The position numbers and the translations under genes were made by a program. Below the pieces are notes generated by a model. The model saw nothing but the letters and a program-made list of their open reading frames with translations, ran no database searches and had not been told where the DNA came from. Of a DNA stretch of 64,000 nt, positions 52,615 to 62,861 are shown one piece after another; position 1 is the stretch's first letter; every line of letters begins with the position of its first letter. The stretch comes from an uncultured Sphingomonadaceae bacterium (lineage in GTDB: Bacteria > Pseudomonadota > Alphaproteobacteria > Sphingomonadales > Sphingomonadaceae), in assembly GCA_947488845.1 (NCBI GenBank), contig CANLBM010000002.1, positions 212,799 to 276,798 on the forward strand, read 5' to 3'.

Positions 52615-53291
52615 TGAGCAAAGTGAACCAGATTACACCGGACGATCACAAGATCGTCACGTCCGCCGTTTCGCTCGCTGAAAAGAGCACCGACGGAGAA
52701 ATCGTCACCATCGTGATCGGTGAGTCCGACCATTATGGCGATGTCGCCTGGGCCATATCCGGTCTGGTGGCACTGACGGCCTTGTTGATCATCAGCCTGT
52801 TCCCGGAAATCTATCTGGACATAATTGACTGGCTGGCCGGCGGCTGGAGCGGGATCACTGCCCTGCCCTATTGGACCCTGTTTATATTTGCCGCGCTGAA
52901 ATTTTTCGGCACGCGGCTGCTTCTGGTGTGGAAGCCTTTGCTGTTCCTGCTGATTCCACCCCCGATCAAAAAAGCGCGGGTACGCAGACGGGCGATATCC
53001 CTGTTCCGGGTGTCGACCGATCACCGGACCGTCGGTCGCACCGGCATCCTGCTTTATCTATCAATGCGCGAACATCGGGCGGAAATCGTGGCCGACGAAG
53101 CCATTGTCGCAAAAGTAGAGCCCGTCATCTGGGGCGATGCAATGGTTGCGATGATTGATCTGGTGCGAGCCGGCACGCCGGGCGAAGGCATGGCCGAAGC
53201 GGTACGGCAAATGGGTCTTGTATTGGCTGAGCATTTCCCCAAGACCGATCAGAACCCGAACGAGCTACCCGACCGGCTGATCGAACTTTGA
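52614..53291 (+). CDS. TPM domain membrane protein (second)
   Basis: The 225-residue protein has no signal peptide. A partial TPM-like start (ITPDDHKIVTSAVSLAEKSTDGEIVTIVIGESDHY) is interrupted by two membrane segments (AWAISGLVALTALLIISLF and the ALPYWTLFIFAALKFFGTRL region), followed by the second half of the domain (TVGRTGILLYLSMREHRAEI, EAVRQMGLVLAEHFPKTDQNPNELPDRLIEL). Such split TPM proteins typically pair with YgcG- and LemA-type genes. Its ATG shares bases with the preceding stop (TAATG). Confidence 0.85.
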   Translation: MSKVNQITPDDHKIVTSAVSLAEKSTDGEIVTIVIGESDHYGDVAWAISGLVALTALLIISLFPEIYLDIIDWLAGGWSGITALPYWTLFIFAALKFFGTRLLLVWKPLLFLLIPPPIKKARVRRRAISLFRVSTDHRTVGRTGILLYLSMREHRAEIVADEAIVAKVEPVIWGDAMVAMIDLVRAGTPGEGMAEAVRQMGLVLAEHFPKTDQNPNELPDRLIEL

Positions 53292-53812
53292 GCACCGAAA
53301 AGGCCGCAAAGACCGAAATCATGTGGGAAGGCCGCTTCATCACGGCCAAGCGCGAAGGCAAGTGGGAATATGTGTCCCGCAGCCGCGGTATCCGCGCTGC
53401 GGTGATTCTGGCGATCGACGAAGGGCATGTGCTTCTGGTCGAGCAATATCGCGTGCCGCTGGGCAAATCCTGCATCGAGCTTCCGGCCGGACTGGTCGGC
53501 GACCATGATGATAATCCCGATGAAGACGCCTCGCTTGCTGCGGTGCGCGAGCTGGAAGAAGAAACCGGCTATCGCGCTGCAACAATCGAGAATTGCGGAG
53601 AATTTTATTCATCACCGGGAATGGTGTCGGAAAGCTTTACGCTGTTCAGGGCCAGCGGACTGACAAAAGTCGGCGATGGCGGCGGAACAGACGGAGAAGA
53701 TATCTCCGTTCACCGTGTGGCATTGACCGAGCTGGGTGATTTCATCGCGACCAAACGCCAAGCCGGTCTTGCGATCGACGTCAAACTCCTGTTGTTTTTC
53801 CCGTTTTCATAG
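53288..53812 (+). CDS. Nudix hydrolase, ADP-ribose pyrophosphatase-like
   Basis: The 174-residue protein has EGRFITAKREGKWEYV and VLLVEQYRVPLGKSCIELPAGLVGD, the pattern of ADP-ribose/ADP-sugar pyrophosphatases. A Nudix box follows with REL.EEETGY (RELEEETGYRA) and the required glutamates; the box is lengthened by an acidic insert (DHDDNPDEDA). TTG 53288 overlaps the preceding TGA (TTGA), so it is translated as the fourth gene of the lemA operon. It likely clears nucleoside diphosphate derivatives in the cytosol. Confidence 0.9.
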   Translation: MSTEKAAKTEIMWEGRFITAKREGKWEYVSRSRGIRAAVILAIDEGHVLLVEQYRVPLGKSCIELPAGLVGDHDDNPDEDASLAAVRELEEETGYRAATIENCGEFYSSPGMVSESFTLFRASGLTKVGDGGGTDGEDISVHRVALTELGDFIATKRQAGLAIDVKLLLFFPFS

Positions 53813-53847
53813 GCAACCCGGTGGCGCTACGAGAGGGAAACGCCTGA

Positions 53848-54126
53848 TTAGCGGAAATTGTCCGCGTAAGCCTGAATTTTCAAGGTCTTATGCGGCGTTG
53901 GAATGATCGCATAGGCAATTGCGTGCTTGTCAGCATAAGCCTTTGCCGCATCGCAACTGTCGAAGTGCAGCTGAACCTGCCGCTGGGTATCGCCAGACCC
54001 TGCCCAACCGGTCAGAGGATCGGGCTTGCGGGGTTCTGACGGTTCAAATTCCAATACCCATTTGTCGGTCAGGGCCCTGCCCGACTGCATTGCGTTTCTG
54101 GGAATTTGATAAATTCGTGCGCCCAT
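53848..54126 (-). CDS. ETC complex I accessory subunit (NDUFS4-like)
   Basis: The 92-residue protein matches the bacterial form of the mitochondrial NDUFS4/AQDQ subunit: MGARIYQIPRNAMQSGR, WVLEFEPSEPRKPDPLTGWAGSGDTQ, and FDSCDAAKAYADKHAIAYAI, ending in IQAYADNFR. It is found in Alphaproteobacteria as a peripheral complex I part. It lies 24 bases downstream of the polyprenyl diphosphate synthase gene, so quinone side-chain synthesis and complex I share a transcript. Confidence 0.93.
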   Translation of the reverse strand: MGARIYQIPRNAMQSGRALTDKWVLEFEPSEPRKPDPLTGWAGSGDTQRQVQLHFDSCDAAKAYADKHAIAYAIIPTPHKTLKIQAYADNFR

Positions 54127-54150
54127 GTTTTGTTCCTGTCCTGAAACGCC

Positions 54151-55164
54151 TCAATAGGCGCGGGAAATGGCAAATTCAACTGCTTCGGTCATTGCTTCCC
54201 GGGTTTTGCCGGAAGGAAAAATACCCAGAGCATCAATCGCCCGCTGGCCGTAATGGCGGGCCCGCGACATTGTATCGTCAATTGCGCCGGTCGAGCGCAG
54301 CAATCCGGTTGCTCGCCCCAGGTCCTCGTCCGAGGATTTGTGGCCGATGATCGCGTCTTTCCAGAATTTGCGATCTTCCTCGGTGCCGCGCGCATAAGCC
54401 AGAATGACCGGCAGGGTCACCTTGCCTTCGCGGAAATCGTCACCGGCATCCTTACCCATGGTCTCGCGGTCGGAACTATAGTCGATCGCGTCGTCAACCA
54501 GTTGAAACGCAATGCCGAGATTGCGGCCATAGCTGTCCAGCGCCAGTTCGGCTTCTTCGTCACATTCGGCCACAACCGCAGATATGCGGCTGGCAGCAGC
54601 AAATAATGCGGCCGTTTTTGCGCCGATGATATCGAGATATCGATCCTCGCTGGTATCGATCTTGCGCTGGGCGGTCAGTTGGTTGACCTCCCCTTCAGCG
54701 ATAACCGCCGACGCATTTGACAATATTTTCAATACCTTGAGGGAGCCGTCTTCGACCATCAGTTCAAAGGCACGGCTGAACAGGAAATCTCCGACCAATA
54801 CAGTAGCCGGATTGCCGAAAATCAGATTTGCAGCAGCTTTGCCGCGCCGCAGGTCAGATCCATCGACAACATCATCATGCAACAACGTGGCAGTATGAAT
54901 AAACTCGACCGCGGCGGCCAGTTTGAAATGGCGATCACCCGGATATCCGATCAGCTTTGCCGCCGCGAGAGTCAGCATCGGGCGCATACGCTTGCCGCCA
55001 CCGGCAATCAGATGTCCGGCAAGTTTCGGTATAAGGGGTATTTCGGACTGCATCCGATCGAGAATCACGCTGTTGACCTGATTCATATCGCTGGCGACCA
55101 GTGACATGAGGGGTTCAAGCGATGGTGCGGAGTCCCGCCCGAGATGATGGACCGTTGCTGACAT
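54151..55164 (-). CDS. ispB: Polyprenyl (octaprenyl/decaprenyl) diphosphate synthase
   Basis: The enzyme builds the isoprenoid side chain of ubiquinone. From ATG 55164 (MSATVHHLGRD) it has 337 residues with both aspartate-rich motifs: LLHDDVVDGSDLRRG and QLVDDAIDYSSDRE, plus GGGKRMRPML. Residues before the first motif lack very bulky side chains, in keeping with a long-chain product, but length cannot be read reliably. The frame is open 24 codons further up; that region overlaps the antisense chorismate mutase upstream area and is not used. It is divergent from the mutase gene (116 bases). Confidence 0.94.
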   Translation of the reverse strand: MSATVHHLGRDSAPSLEPLMSLVASDMNQVNSVILDRMQSEIPLIPKLAGHLIAGGGKRMRPMLTLAAAKLIGYPGDRHFKLAAAVEFIHTATLLHDDVVDGSDLRRGKAAANLIFGNPATVLVGDFLFSRAFELMVEDGSLKVLKILSNASAVIAEGEVNQLTAQRKIDTSEDRYLDIIGAKTAALFAAASRISAVVAECDEEAELALDSYGRNLGIAFQLVDDAIDYSSDRETMGKDAGDDFREGKVTLPVILAYARGTEEDRKFWKDAIIGHKSSDEDLGRATGLLRSTGAIDDTMSRARHYGQRAIDALGIFPSGKTREAMTEAVEFAISRAY

Positions 55165-55280
55165 GTTGCACCGGATGTGGCAAGTCACTAGGGATATGGC
55201 AAGTGAAATCAGGACCGGTTCGATTGCGCCCCGCACATGTGGGACGAAATCCGCAGCTGGAGATAATCAGGCGACGAAAC

Positions 55281-55565
55281 ATGGACGAAAAGCTGCAACA
55301 ATTCCGCGAAAGCATCAACAATATCGACGCAGCGCTGGTGTTCATGCTCGCCGAACGGTTCAAGGTGACCCAAGCGGTCGGCGAATATAAAGCCAAAAAC
55401 AATCTGCCACCGGCGGACGCAGGTCGGGAGCAGGAACAAATTGCAAGGCTGCGCCAGCTGGCCAGCGACGCCAATCTCGATCCCGAATTTTCGGAAAAAT
55501 TCCTGCGTTTCATCATCGATGAAGTGATTCGCCATCATGAACGGATCCGCAGCGAAGCCGACTAA
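55281..55565 (+). CDS. Chorismate mutase type II
   Basis: The 94-residue protein has the AroQ pattern: FRESINNIDAALVFMLAERF (substrate-binding Arg and helix 1), KVTQAVGEYKAKNNLPPAD with the active Lys/Arg, and the last helix with FLRFIIDEVIRHHERIR. It converts chorismate to prephenate for phenylalanine and tyrosine. ATG 55281 is the natural start; the long open frame upstream is not conserved-looking. It converges with the histidine kinase gene (four-base overlap). Confidence 0.93.
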   Translation: MDEKLQQFRESINNIDAALVFMLAERFKVTQAVGEYKAKNNLPPADAGREQEQIARLRQLASDANLDPEFSEKFLRFIIDEVIRHHERIRSEAD

Positions 55566-56881
55566 CCCTCGACGATCTCGCTCTTCGGCAATCGCAATCG
55601 TACCAGCAGCCCGCCGAGATCTTCGCTTTCTTCCAGCGATACCGATCCGTCATAAATTTCCGCAACATCCCGGACAATGGCCAAGCCCAGCCCTGTGCCG
55701 GGCTTGCCGCTGTCGAGCCGGGCGCCGCGATCGAATATGCGCTTGCGGTCCTTCTCGGGAATCCCGCGCCCATCATCCTCGATCAGCAGTTCGACAAATT
55801 TGTCGTTGGTTTCGACGGTGATAAATACACTCCCGCCGCCATATTTGGCAGCATTCTCGACCAGATTGCCGATCATTTCGTCAAGGTCCTGGCGCTCGAC
55901 CGACGCGACAGCTTCCTTGTCTCCGTCGATATCGATCCGGACATGCGGGTAGAGCCGTCCAACCGCCCGTTCGACGGCCTGCAGGCTTTGCCAGACCTTG
56001 GCCCGGCTGTGGGCATGGCCTCGCCGGCCCACTGCCCGCGCGCGCGCGAGATGATGGTCGACCTGCCGCCGCATCACACCTGCCTCGCGTATCACCGTAT
56101 CGGCCAGATCATCGGCTTTGGCGGTGGCGCTGTTCATGATCACGGTAAGCGGGGTTTTCAGCGCGTGGGCCAGGTTACCGGCATGCCGCCGCGCTTCTTC
56201 TGCCTGCTTTTCATTATGATCGAGCAAGGCGTTGAGTTCGTCGACCATCGGTGTGACTTCGTTTGGCATCGGTTCGACCACCCGGCGCTGCTGCCCGGTC
56301 CGCATCGCCGCGATGGCAATGCGGATTTTGCGTAACGGCCACAGGCCATAGAGCGTCTGCAGCGCCGCCATACCGATCAATCCGAGTGCGAGAATCAGGA
56401 AACTGTTGACCAGGATCGAACGGATATTGGCTATCTGGCTATCAAGGCCATCACGGCTTTGCGCCACCTGGAACAACCATTTCGTTTCGGAATCGGGCAG
56501 AATGATTGTGCGTTCAAGCAGTCGCAGCGGTTCATCCGGGAATTGTCTGCTGTCGTAAATATGGGTTTCACGGTCGTCATGACTATTGTTGAACTCAAGC
56601 GTACGGTCCCACAGGGAGCGGGAGGGAAAGTCGTCATGACCATCGCCGCTGATTTGCCAGTAAAGACCGCTATTAGGCTCGAGAAAGCGCTGGTCCCCCA
56701 GCGGCCGGTTCAGAAAAACCTCGCCATCGGGACCGATTTCGGCCGACGCGATCATAGCCGTCAGCACATATTCCAGTTGATTGTCAAAATTGCGGGTCAC
56801 CGCATCGTTCAACACACGGTCCAGCGCGAAACCGCCACCGAACAGAAGGATGACAATCCACGCCGCAGCAATCCCGATCAT
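55562..56881 (-). CDS. PhoQ-like sensor histidine kinase
   Basis: The 439-residue kinase has two membrane helices (about 2-20 and 155-178) around a 130-residue periplasmic domain, a HAMP-like linker, the phosphoacceptor His239 in NLAHALKTPLTVI, and a HATPase with N box NLVENAAKYGG, G1 DDGRGIPE, and GTGLGLAIVRDVAEIY. It is the partner of the response regulator 95 bases upstream. ATG 56881 starts within the first conserved segment; the same frame is open upstream and reads PLSTRTTGSLGRRM before it, which looks like the true N-terminal segment in relatives. No ATG/GTG/TTG is available there; a CTG overlapping the regulator stop (CTGA, near 56980) is a possible real start. Confidence 0.9.
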   Translation of the reverse strand: MIGIAAAWIVILLFGGGFALDRVLNDAVTRNFDNQLEYVLTAMIASAEIGPDGEVFLNRPLGDQRFLEPNSGLYWQISGDGHDDFPSRSLWDRTLEFNNSHDDRETHIYDSRQFPDEPLRLLERTIILPDSETKWLFQVAQSRDGLDSQIANIRSILVNSFLILALGLIGMAALQTLYGLWPLRKIRIAIAAMRTGQQRRVVEPMPNEVTPMVDELNALLDHNEKQAEEARRHAGNLAHALKTPLTVIMNSATAKADDLADTVIREAGVMRRQVDHHLARARAVGRRGHAHSRAKVWQSLQAVERAVGRLYPHVRIDIDGDKEAVASVERQDLDEMIGNLVENAAKYGGGSVFITVETNDKFVELLIEDDGRGIPEKDRKRIFDRGARLDSGKPGTGLGLAIVRDVAEIYDGSVSLEESEDLGGLLVRLRLPKSEIVEG

Positions 56882-56976
56882 CCGGCGACCGAGGGAACCC
56901 GTGGTCCGGGTGCTCAGCGGAATATCGGTTGTCGGTGCCTTTTCATCGACCGGAAGATCTATCTGGGCTGGTTCAT

Positions 56977-57642
56977 TCAGGCTTCGGGATCCTCAAGGCT
57001 ATAGCCAAGCCCCCGTATCGTCGAAATGACGTCCGCGCCCAGTTTCTTGCGGATGCGGGTAACGAAGACTTCAATCGTGTTCGAATCGCGGTCAAAATCC
57101 TGATCGTAAATATGCTCGATCAGTTCGGTACGGGATACTACCTTGCCCTTGTGGTGCATAAGATAGGACAGGAGCTTATATTCCTGAGCCGTCAGCTTGA
57201 CCGGACTACCGTCTAGCGTCACTTTTCCCGACCGCGTGTCGAGCCGCACGGCTCCTGCGGTCAGTTCCGAAGAGGCATTGCCAGAGGCGCGGCGAATGAG
57301 CGCGCGCAGACGGGCGATCAATTCTTCGGTCTGGAACGGTTTCGCCAGATAATCATCGGCACCGGCATCCAGGCCAGCGACCTTGTCCGACCAGCTGTCG
57401 CGGGCGGTCAGAACCAACACGGGAAAATTGCGTTCTTCCTTGCGCCAGCGATCGAGCACGGTCAGGCCGTCAATCTCGGGCAGGCCGAGATCGAGGATCA
57501 CCGCGTCATAGTCTTCAGTCGAACCCATGAAATGGCCGTCCTCGCCGTCTGTCGACAGATCAATGGCATAGCCATTGGCTTCCAGTGTCGATTTCAGCTG
57601 TTGCCCCAGCGTGGGTTCGTCTTCAACGATCAAGACGCGCAT
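56977..57642 (-). CDS. OmpR/PhoP-family response regulator
   Basis: The 221-residue regulator has a receiver domain with VEDEP, phosphoacceptor Asp51 in VILDLGLPEIDG, the switch Thr in VLTARD and Lys in DYLAKPF, then a winged-helix DNA-binding domain (LTAQEYKLLSYLMHHKGKVVSRTELIEHIYD, RIRKKLGADVISTIRGLGY). It starts at ATG 57642 with a strong GGAGG site. It is followed by the kinase gene and preceded by a PepSY protein gene, a combination also seen in PhoP/PhoQ-like operons responding to cations or envelope stress. Confidence 0.96.
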   Translation of the reverse strand: MRVLIVEDEPTLGQQLKSTLEANGYAIDLSTDGEDGHFMGSTEDYDAVILDLGLPEIDGLTVLDRWRKEERNFPVLVLTARDSWSDKVAGLDAGADDYLAKPFQTEELIARLRALIRRASGNASSELTAGAVRLDTRSGKVTLDGSPVKLTAQEYKLLSYLMHHKGKVVSRTELIEHIYDQDFDRDSNTIEVFVTRIRKKLGADVISTIRGLGYSLEDPEA

Positions 57643-57758
57643 GCTTGTCCTCCGAAATAATGCCTGTTTCTTTGGGATAGCCTATATCACCATCCCGAAA
57701 ACGCACAATGATATAAGAAAATACGGGATTCAGAAAATCTGGAAATAGCCGATCTTGC

Positions 57759-58067
57759 TCAACGCGTCTGGCGCAAAATCGCGCCGGTCCGGCCATCGAC
57801 ATCGACGAACACTACCCGCCCGTCACGAATGAACTTCAGACGGTAGACCTGCGCACCCGGATCAAACTCCGGTCCGATATATTCGCTGCCCGCCATTCTC
57901 GGCAAAATCTGGTTCTCGATCGAGCGGATCGACTTCACCTTGCCCGCCATCATCTGCGCGCGTGCCTCATTCTGCTCGCCACGGCGATCCATGGACGAAG
58001 CCACTTGCGGCGCAACCGCTGCCACGCCGAGCGCGAGAAGGGACAAAAAGGCGGTTATCTTCAACAT
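57759..58067 (-). CDS. PepSY domain periplasmic protein
   Basis: The 102-residue protein has a signal peptide (MLKITAFLSLLALGVAAVAP) and a C-terminal PepSY-type beta domain (GPEFDPGAQVYRLKFIRDGRVVFVDVDGRTGAILR). PepSY proteins are often found beside two-component systems and proteases and may bind or inhibit them. ATG 58067 has AAGG eight bases ahead; a GTG two codons earlier is too close to it. It lies 116 bases upstream of the response regulator on the same strand. Confidence 0.88.
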   Translation of the reverse strand: MLKITAFLSLLALGVAAVAPQVASSMDRRGEQNEARAQMMAGKVKSIRSIENQILPRMAGSEYIGPEFDPGAQVYRLKFIRDGRVVFVDVDGRTGAILRQTR

Positions 58068-58135
58068 CGTCACCTTCCTAGGCTCGGCGGTTTTAACATC
58101 AGGTGAATGGCGGGTTCATGTTAGAGACGGTTCGA

Positions 58136-58849
58136 CTAACGGGTCATTTCATATGTAATGTTCAGCGATACGACAGTTCCGACCTGTCCCGGAGCAATTG
58201 GCGGAGCAGACTTCGATGTGGAAGCCTCCATCCGCATCATGGGTGCCTCCGACTGATGGGACATGCCTTCGCTTATGGAAAGCACGCGAACACCGCTATA
58301 TCCCTCTGCCCGGGCATAGCTCATCGCCCGCGCTTTTGCGTTGGCAAGCGCGCGCTCCCGCGCCACATCCTTCAACTTGCTGTCATCGCTGATCGAGAAA
58401 GAAGGACCGTTCAAATTGGTGGCGCCGCTAGTGACGATCGCATCGAGAATCTGGCCGAGCTTGGAAATATCCTTTACGGTTGCAGATACCTGGTTGGAAA
58501 CGACATAGCCGACAAAGCGGTTCTCCCGGCTTTCCTGATCATAATCATAATCCGCCCGCAGATTGATGCCGGTGGTCTGAATATCCTTTTCGGCAATGCC
58601 GAGCGACTTGAGGCGGTCGATTACGGCGCGGGCCTGCACCGAATTGTCGCGCAGGGCCTGGGTTGCGGTCGGCGCCCTGGTTTCCACGCCGGTGCTGAAG
58701 GTGGCGGTGTCCGGTGCGCTGTCGACCTGCTCGGAGACGCTGAGTTCGATGACCGGATTATGGGCGACAATCTCGACGTTCGCGGCTTGTGCGGTATTTA
58801 TTGGCGCAAATGCCAAGGCTGCTCCGGCAAGTAGGATCGAATATTTCAT
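58136..58849 (-). CDS. SIMPL domain (DUF541) periplasmic protein
   Basis: From ATG 58849, preceded by GGAG, 237 residues are read: signal peptide (MKYSILLAGAALAFAPI, cleavage after AQA), then a SIMPL domain with ELSVSEQVDSAPDTATFSTGVET, QARAVIDRLKSLGIAEKDIQTTGINL, FVGYVVSNQVSATVKDISKLG and RERALANAKARAMSYARAEGY. Relatives (YggE, BP26) help in oxidative-stress tolerance or form channel-like rings; the exact role is unknown. It sits between an aminotransferase gene and the PepSY gene, all on one strand. Confidence 0.92.
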   Translation of the reverse strand: MKYSILLAGAALAFAPINTAQAANVEIVAHNPVIELSVSEQVDSAPDTATFSTGVETRAPTATQALRDNSVQARAVIDRLKSLGIAEKDIQTTGINLRADYDYDQESRENRFVGYVVSNQVSATVKDISKLGQILDAIVTSGATNLNGPSFSISDDSKLKDVARERALANAKARAMSYARAEGYSGVRVLSISEGMSHQSEAPMMRMEASTSKSAPPIAPGQVGTVVSLNITYEMTR

Positions 58850-58865
58850 AATTATCTCCATTGAT

Positions 58866-59723
58866 TCAGTTCGTTGTAGACAAAGCTCTCTGAACGGCAG
58901 CTAAATAGCTTTGGCGGATTTTTTGTGTTCGCTCACCCGGTTTGGCATCGCCAATCCTGTGGCCGTCAATCTCGACGACCGGCATGACCAGCAATGTCGA
59001 TGACGTAACAAACGCTTCAGCCGCGTTTTTCGCCTCATCTATCGAGAAAGCGCGTTCCTCGACCATTAGTTCCATCGCAACCGCCTGCGCGAGCATCTCG
59101 ATGCGGGTGACGCCGGGCAGTATCCGGCGATCAAGCTGGTGCGAAATCAGCACGCCGTCACGGCTGATGATATGCGCATTCTGGGATGTGCCCTCGGTAA
59201 TCATATCATCCCGGGTCATCCAGACATCGTCTACTCCGGCTGCCACCGCCTCCATTTTCATCAGCGATGCATAAAGCAATTGTGTCGTCTTGATATCGCA
59301 GCGCTGCCACCGCAGGTCGGGCCGGGTGATGATGCGCATTCCGCAGTCTGCCATCGGATTTTCAAGCAGCGCCCGTTTCTGGGTAAAGGCGAATATGGTC
59401 GGAGCTGTATCCGGTGCCGGCCAGCGATATTCCCGCTCCTCCATCACCCCGCGCGAGACCTGCAGATAGATCAAGCCTTCCTGCAGCTTGTTTTCCGCGA
59501 CCAGATATTGCGATATCGCGGTCCAGTCGGCGAAAGCGTTGATCGAAAGCTCGCCAAGCGACCGTTCAAGCCGGCTGACATGTCGGTCCATGTCGATCAG
59601 TCGGCCGTCTATCACCGAAATTACTTCATAGACCGCGTCGGAAAACAACAGCCCCCGGTCAAATATCGAAATATTAGCCGACGACTTCGGCACATATTCA
59701 CCATTCAGATATACTAAGTCCAA
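58866..59723 (-). CDS. Class IV aminotransferase, D-amino-acid-aminotransferase-like
   Basis: The 285-residue PLP enzyme has Lys145 (CDIKTTQLL) and Glu177 (MITEGTSQN) at the same numbers as in Bacillus D-alanine aminotransferase, plus FDRGLLFSDAVYEV near the start and RRILPGVTRIEML. It probably interconverts D-alanine and D-glutamate, or another D-amino acid, for cell-wall use. The start is TTG 59723 with AGGGG upstream; no ATG gives a full N-terminus. It ends 17 bases before the SIMPL gene start. Confidence 0.92.
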   Translation of the reverse strand: MDLVYLNGEYVPKSSANISIFDRGLLFSDAVYEVISVIDGRLIDMDRHVSRLERSLGELSINAFADWTAISQYLVAENKLQEGLIYLQVSRGVMEEREYRWPAPDTAPTIFAFTQKRALLENPMADCGMRIITRPDLRWQRCDIKTTQLLYASLMKMEAVAAGVDDVWMTRDDMITEGTSQNAHIISRDGVLISHQLDRRILPGVTRIEMLAQAVAMELMVEERAFSIDEAKNAAEAFVTSSTLLVMPVVEIDGHRIGDAKPGERTQKIRQSYLAAVQRALSTTN

Positions 59724-59851
59724 AGCCCGCCCCTAACATCAAAAATGGCAATTTCGCCCCTAACAATCCGATAAGCTGCGGCGGGTCAATGGCCTTTGTG
59801 CAGAAGAGAATGCTTGAGCGAAAGCCCGCTTGCCCCTAACGCGCGGGAACC

Positions 59852-61666
<1,815 letters not shown>

Positions 61667-62188
61667 TCAGCCGGGTAGTCGATAGAAGATTGCCAACCGG
61701 TCCAGCGCGATTTTCAGCACCAGCTTCCCCGACCGGGCAGGCCAGCCGAGATTTTTCTCGGCAATCGGTGTCCCCTCGCCGCCGCAAATGATCCGCCAGG
61801 CGATATCGGAAAGATCCCTGCCCAGATAATCTATCGCTTTCTCAAAGCGCAATTTGGCGGCAAGCTGCGCCTCGGTCTCGTCCAGGACCGCAGGCGCATT
61901 GCGTCTGCCATCGGCAACCGGCGCAGCATCCCAGCGCATCGTGATCCTGGGTGCCAGATTGGCCCGCTCCCAATCTGCCCGCAGCTTTTCGCCCGCATCG
62001 AACTGGCGGTCGGACAAATGGCCTCTCGCGTGAAGCCAGCACAGGGGCGATTCCGACAGATTGACGGTGACGCTGCGCGCACGCGTCCTTTTCGGTTCGC
62101 GATTGTGCCGGTCCTCGCCGTCCTGCGGCAATGCACGATCCGCGAGCAAACGGGGACCGGTATGACATTTGGCAACTTTGGCCAACAT
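61667..62188 (-). CDS. DUF6456 domain protein
   Basis: The 173-residue protein has the DUF6456 pattern: SPLCWLHARGHLSDRQFDAGEKLRADWERA followed by APRITMRWDAAPV, and a C-terminal helical region (FEKAIDYLGRDLSDIAWRIICGGEG, LVLKIALDRLAIFYRLPG). Such domains often follow an HTH module in alphaproteobacterial replication-regulator-like proteins; here there is no clear HTH, only a short N-terminal segment with two Cys/His residues (AKVAKCHTGPRLLADR). The start at ATG 62188 has GGAG seven bases before; further upstream ATGs overlap the promoter of the divergent XRE gene. The stop immediately adjoins the ABC-F stop. Confidence 0.75.
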   Translation of the reverse strand: MLAKVAKCHTGPRLLADRALPQDGEDRHNREPKRTRARSVTVNLSESPLCWLHARGHLSDRQFDAGEKLRADWERANLAPRITMRWDAAPVADGRRNAPAVLDETEAQLAAKLRFEKAIDYLGRDLSDIAWRIICGGEGTPIAEKNLGWPARSGKLVLKIALDRLAIFYRLPG

Positions 62189-62273
62189 AACATCTCCAAG
62201 CTGGTGAAAATTCACCATTGCCATTTGGGACATATTGTAGGAAAGAACAAACCATATAGGTTTGGAGACAGAT

Positions 62274-62837
62274 ATGATCAGCCGCATCAGAGACGTTCGC
62301 AAGGCCAAGGGATTGACGCTGGATGAAGTAGCCGGACGGTGCGACCCTCCGACCACCGCGCAAACCATCGGACGACTGGAGACGGGCATGCGCACCTTGT
62401 CGCTCGGCTGGTTGAACCGGATTGCCGATGCGCTGGGCGTCGATAGCGCTACGCTTCTGTCCCTGCCCGACCAGGAAGAGCTGCCGGTTGCCGCAATTCT
62501 GGATCACAAGGGCGCCCACGCGCTCGACAAGACCGAGAATATCTATCAGCCCGCAATCGAACCGGGGATGGTCGCGTTGCGGGTCAAGAGCAGCGTCGGT
62601 GATTATCGTGCCGGGGACGATGTCTGGCTTTCCCGACGTACCGCAAATCAATTTGGCGGCGCGCTCAATCGAGATGTGCTGGTCCCTCGCCCCGCCGGCC
62701 GCTATCTTTTCGGCCGCTTGATCGGTCGCGAGAATAATCGCCTCCAGATACTGCCCCTCGGCAGCGGTGCACGACAACAGATTGTCAGCGATCCCGAATG
62801 GATCGGAGTCGCTGTTCGGCTGGTAAGGGAGCTTTAG
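62274..62837 (+). CDS. XRE-family HTH transcriptional regulator, S24-like
   Basis: The 187-residue protein starts with an HTH of the Cro/CI type (RIRDVRKAKGLTLDEVAGRC, then AQTIGRLETGMRTLSLGWLNRIADALGV). The C-terminal part (residues 85-187) has strands resembling a peptidase S24 fold (VGDYRAGDDVWLSRR, GRYLFGRLIGRENNRLQILP), but no clear catalytic Ser/Lys is seen, so self-cleavage is unlikely. Start ATG 62274 has GGAG six bases before. Divergent from the DUF6456 gene by 86 bases, which is the likely site of autoregulation. Confidence 0.85.
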   Translation: MISRIRDVRKAKGLTLDEVAGRCDPPTTAQTIGRLETGMRTLSLGWLNRIADALGVDSATLLSLPDQEELPVAAILDHKGAHALDKTENIYQPAIEPGMVALRVKSSVGDYRAGDDVWLSRRTANQFGGALNRDVLVPRPAGRYLFGRLIGRENNRLQILPLGSGARQQIVSDPEWIGVAVRLVREL

Positions 62838-62861
62838 GGCCTCTGTGCTAGGAAACATGCC

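Noticed and set aside
55122..55280. N-terminal extension of the chorismate mutase frame
   Set aside because: The extra 53 residues overlap the divergent polyprenyl synthase start and do not resemble AroQ; ATG 55281 gives the usual size.
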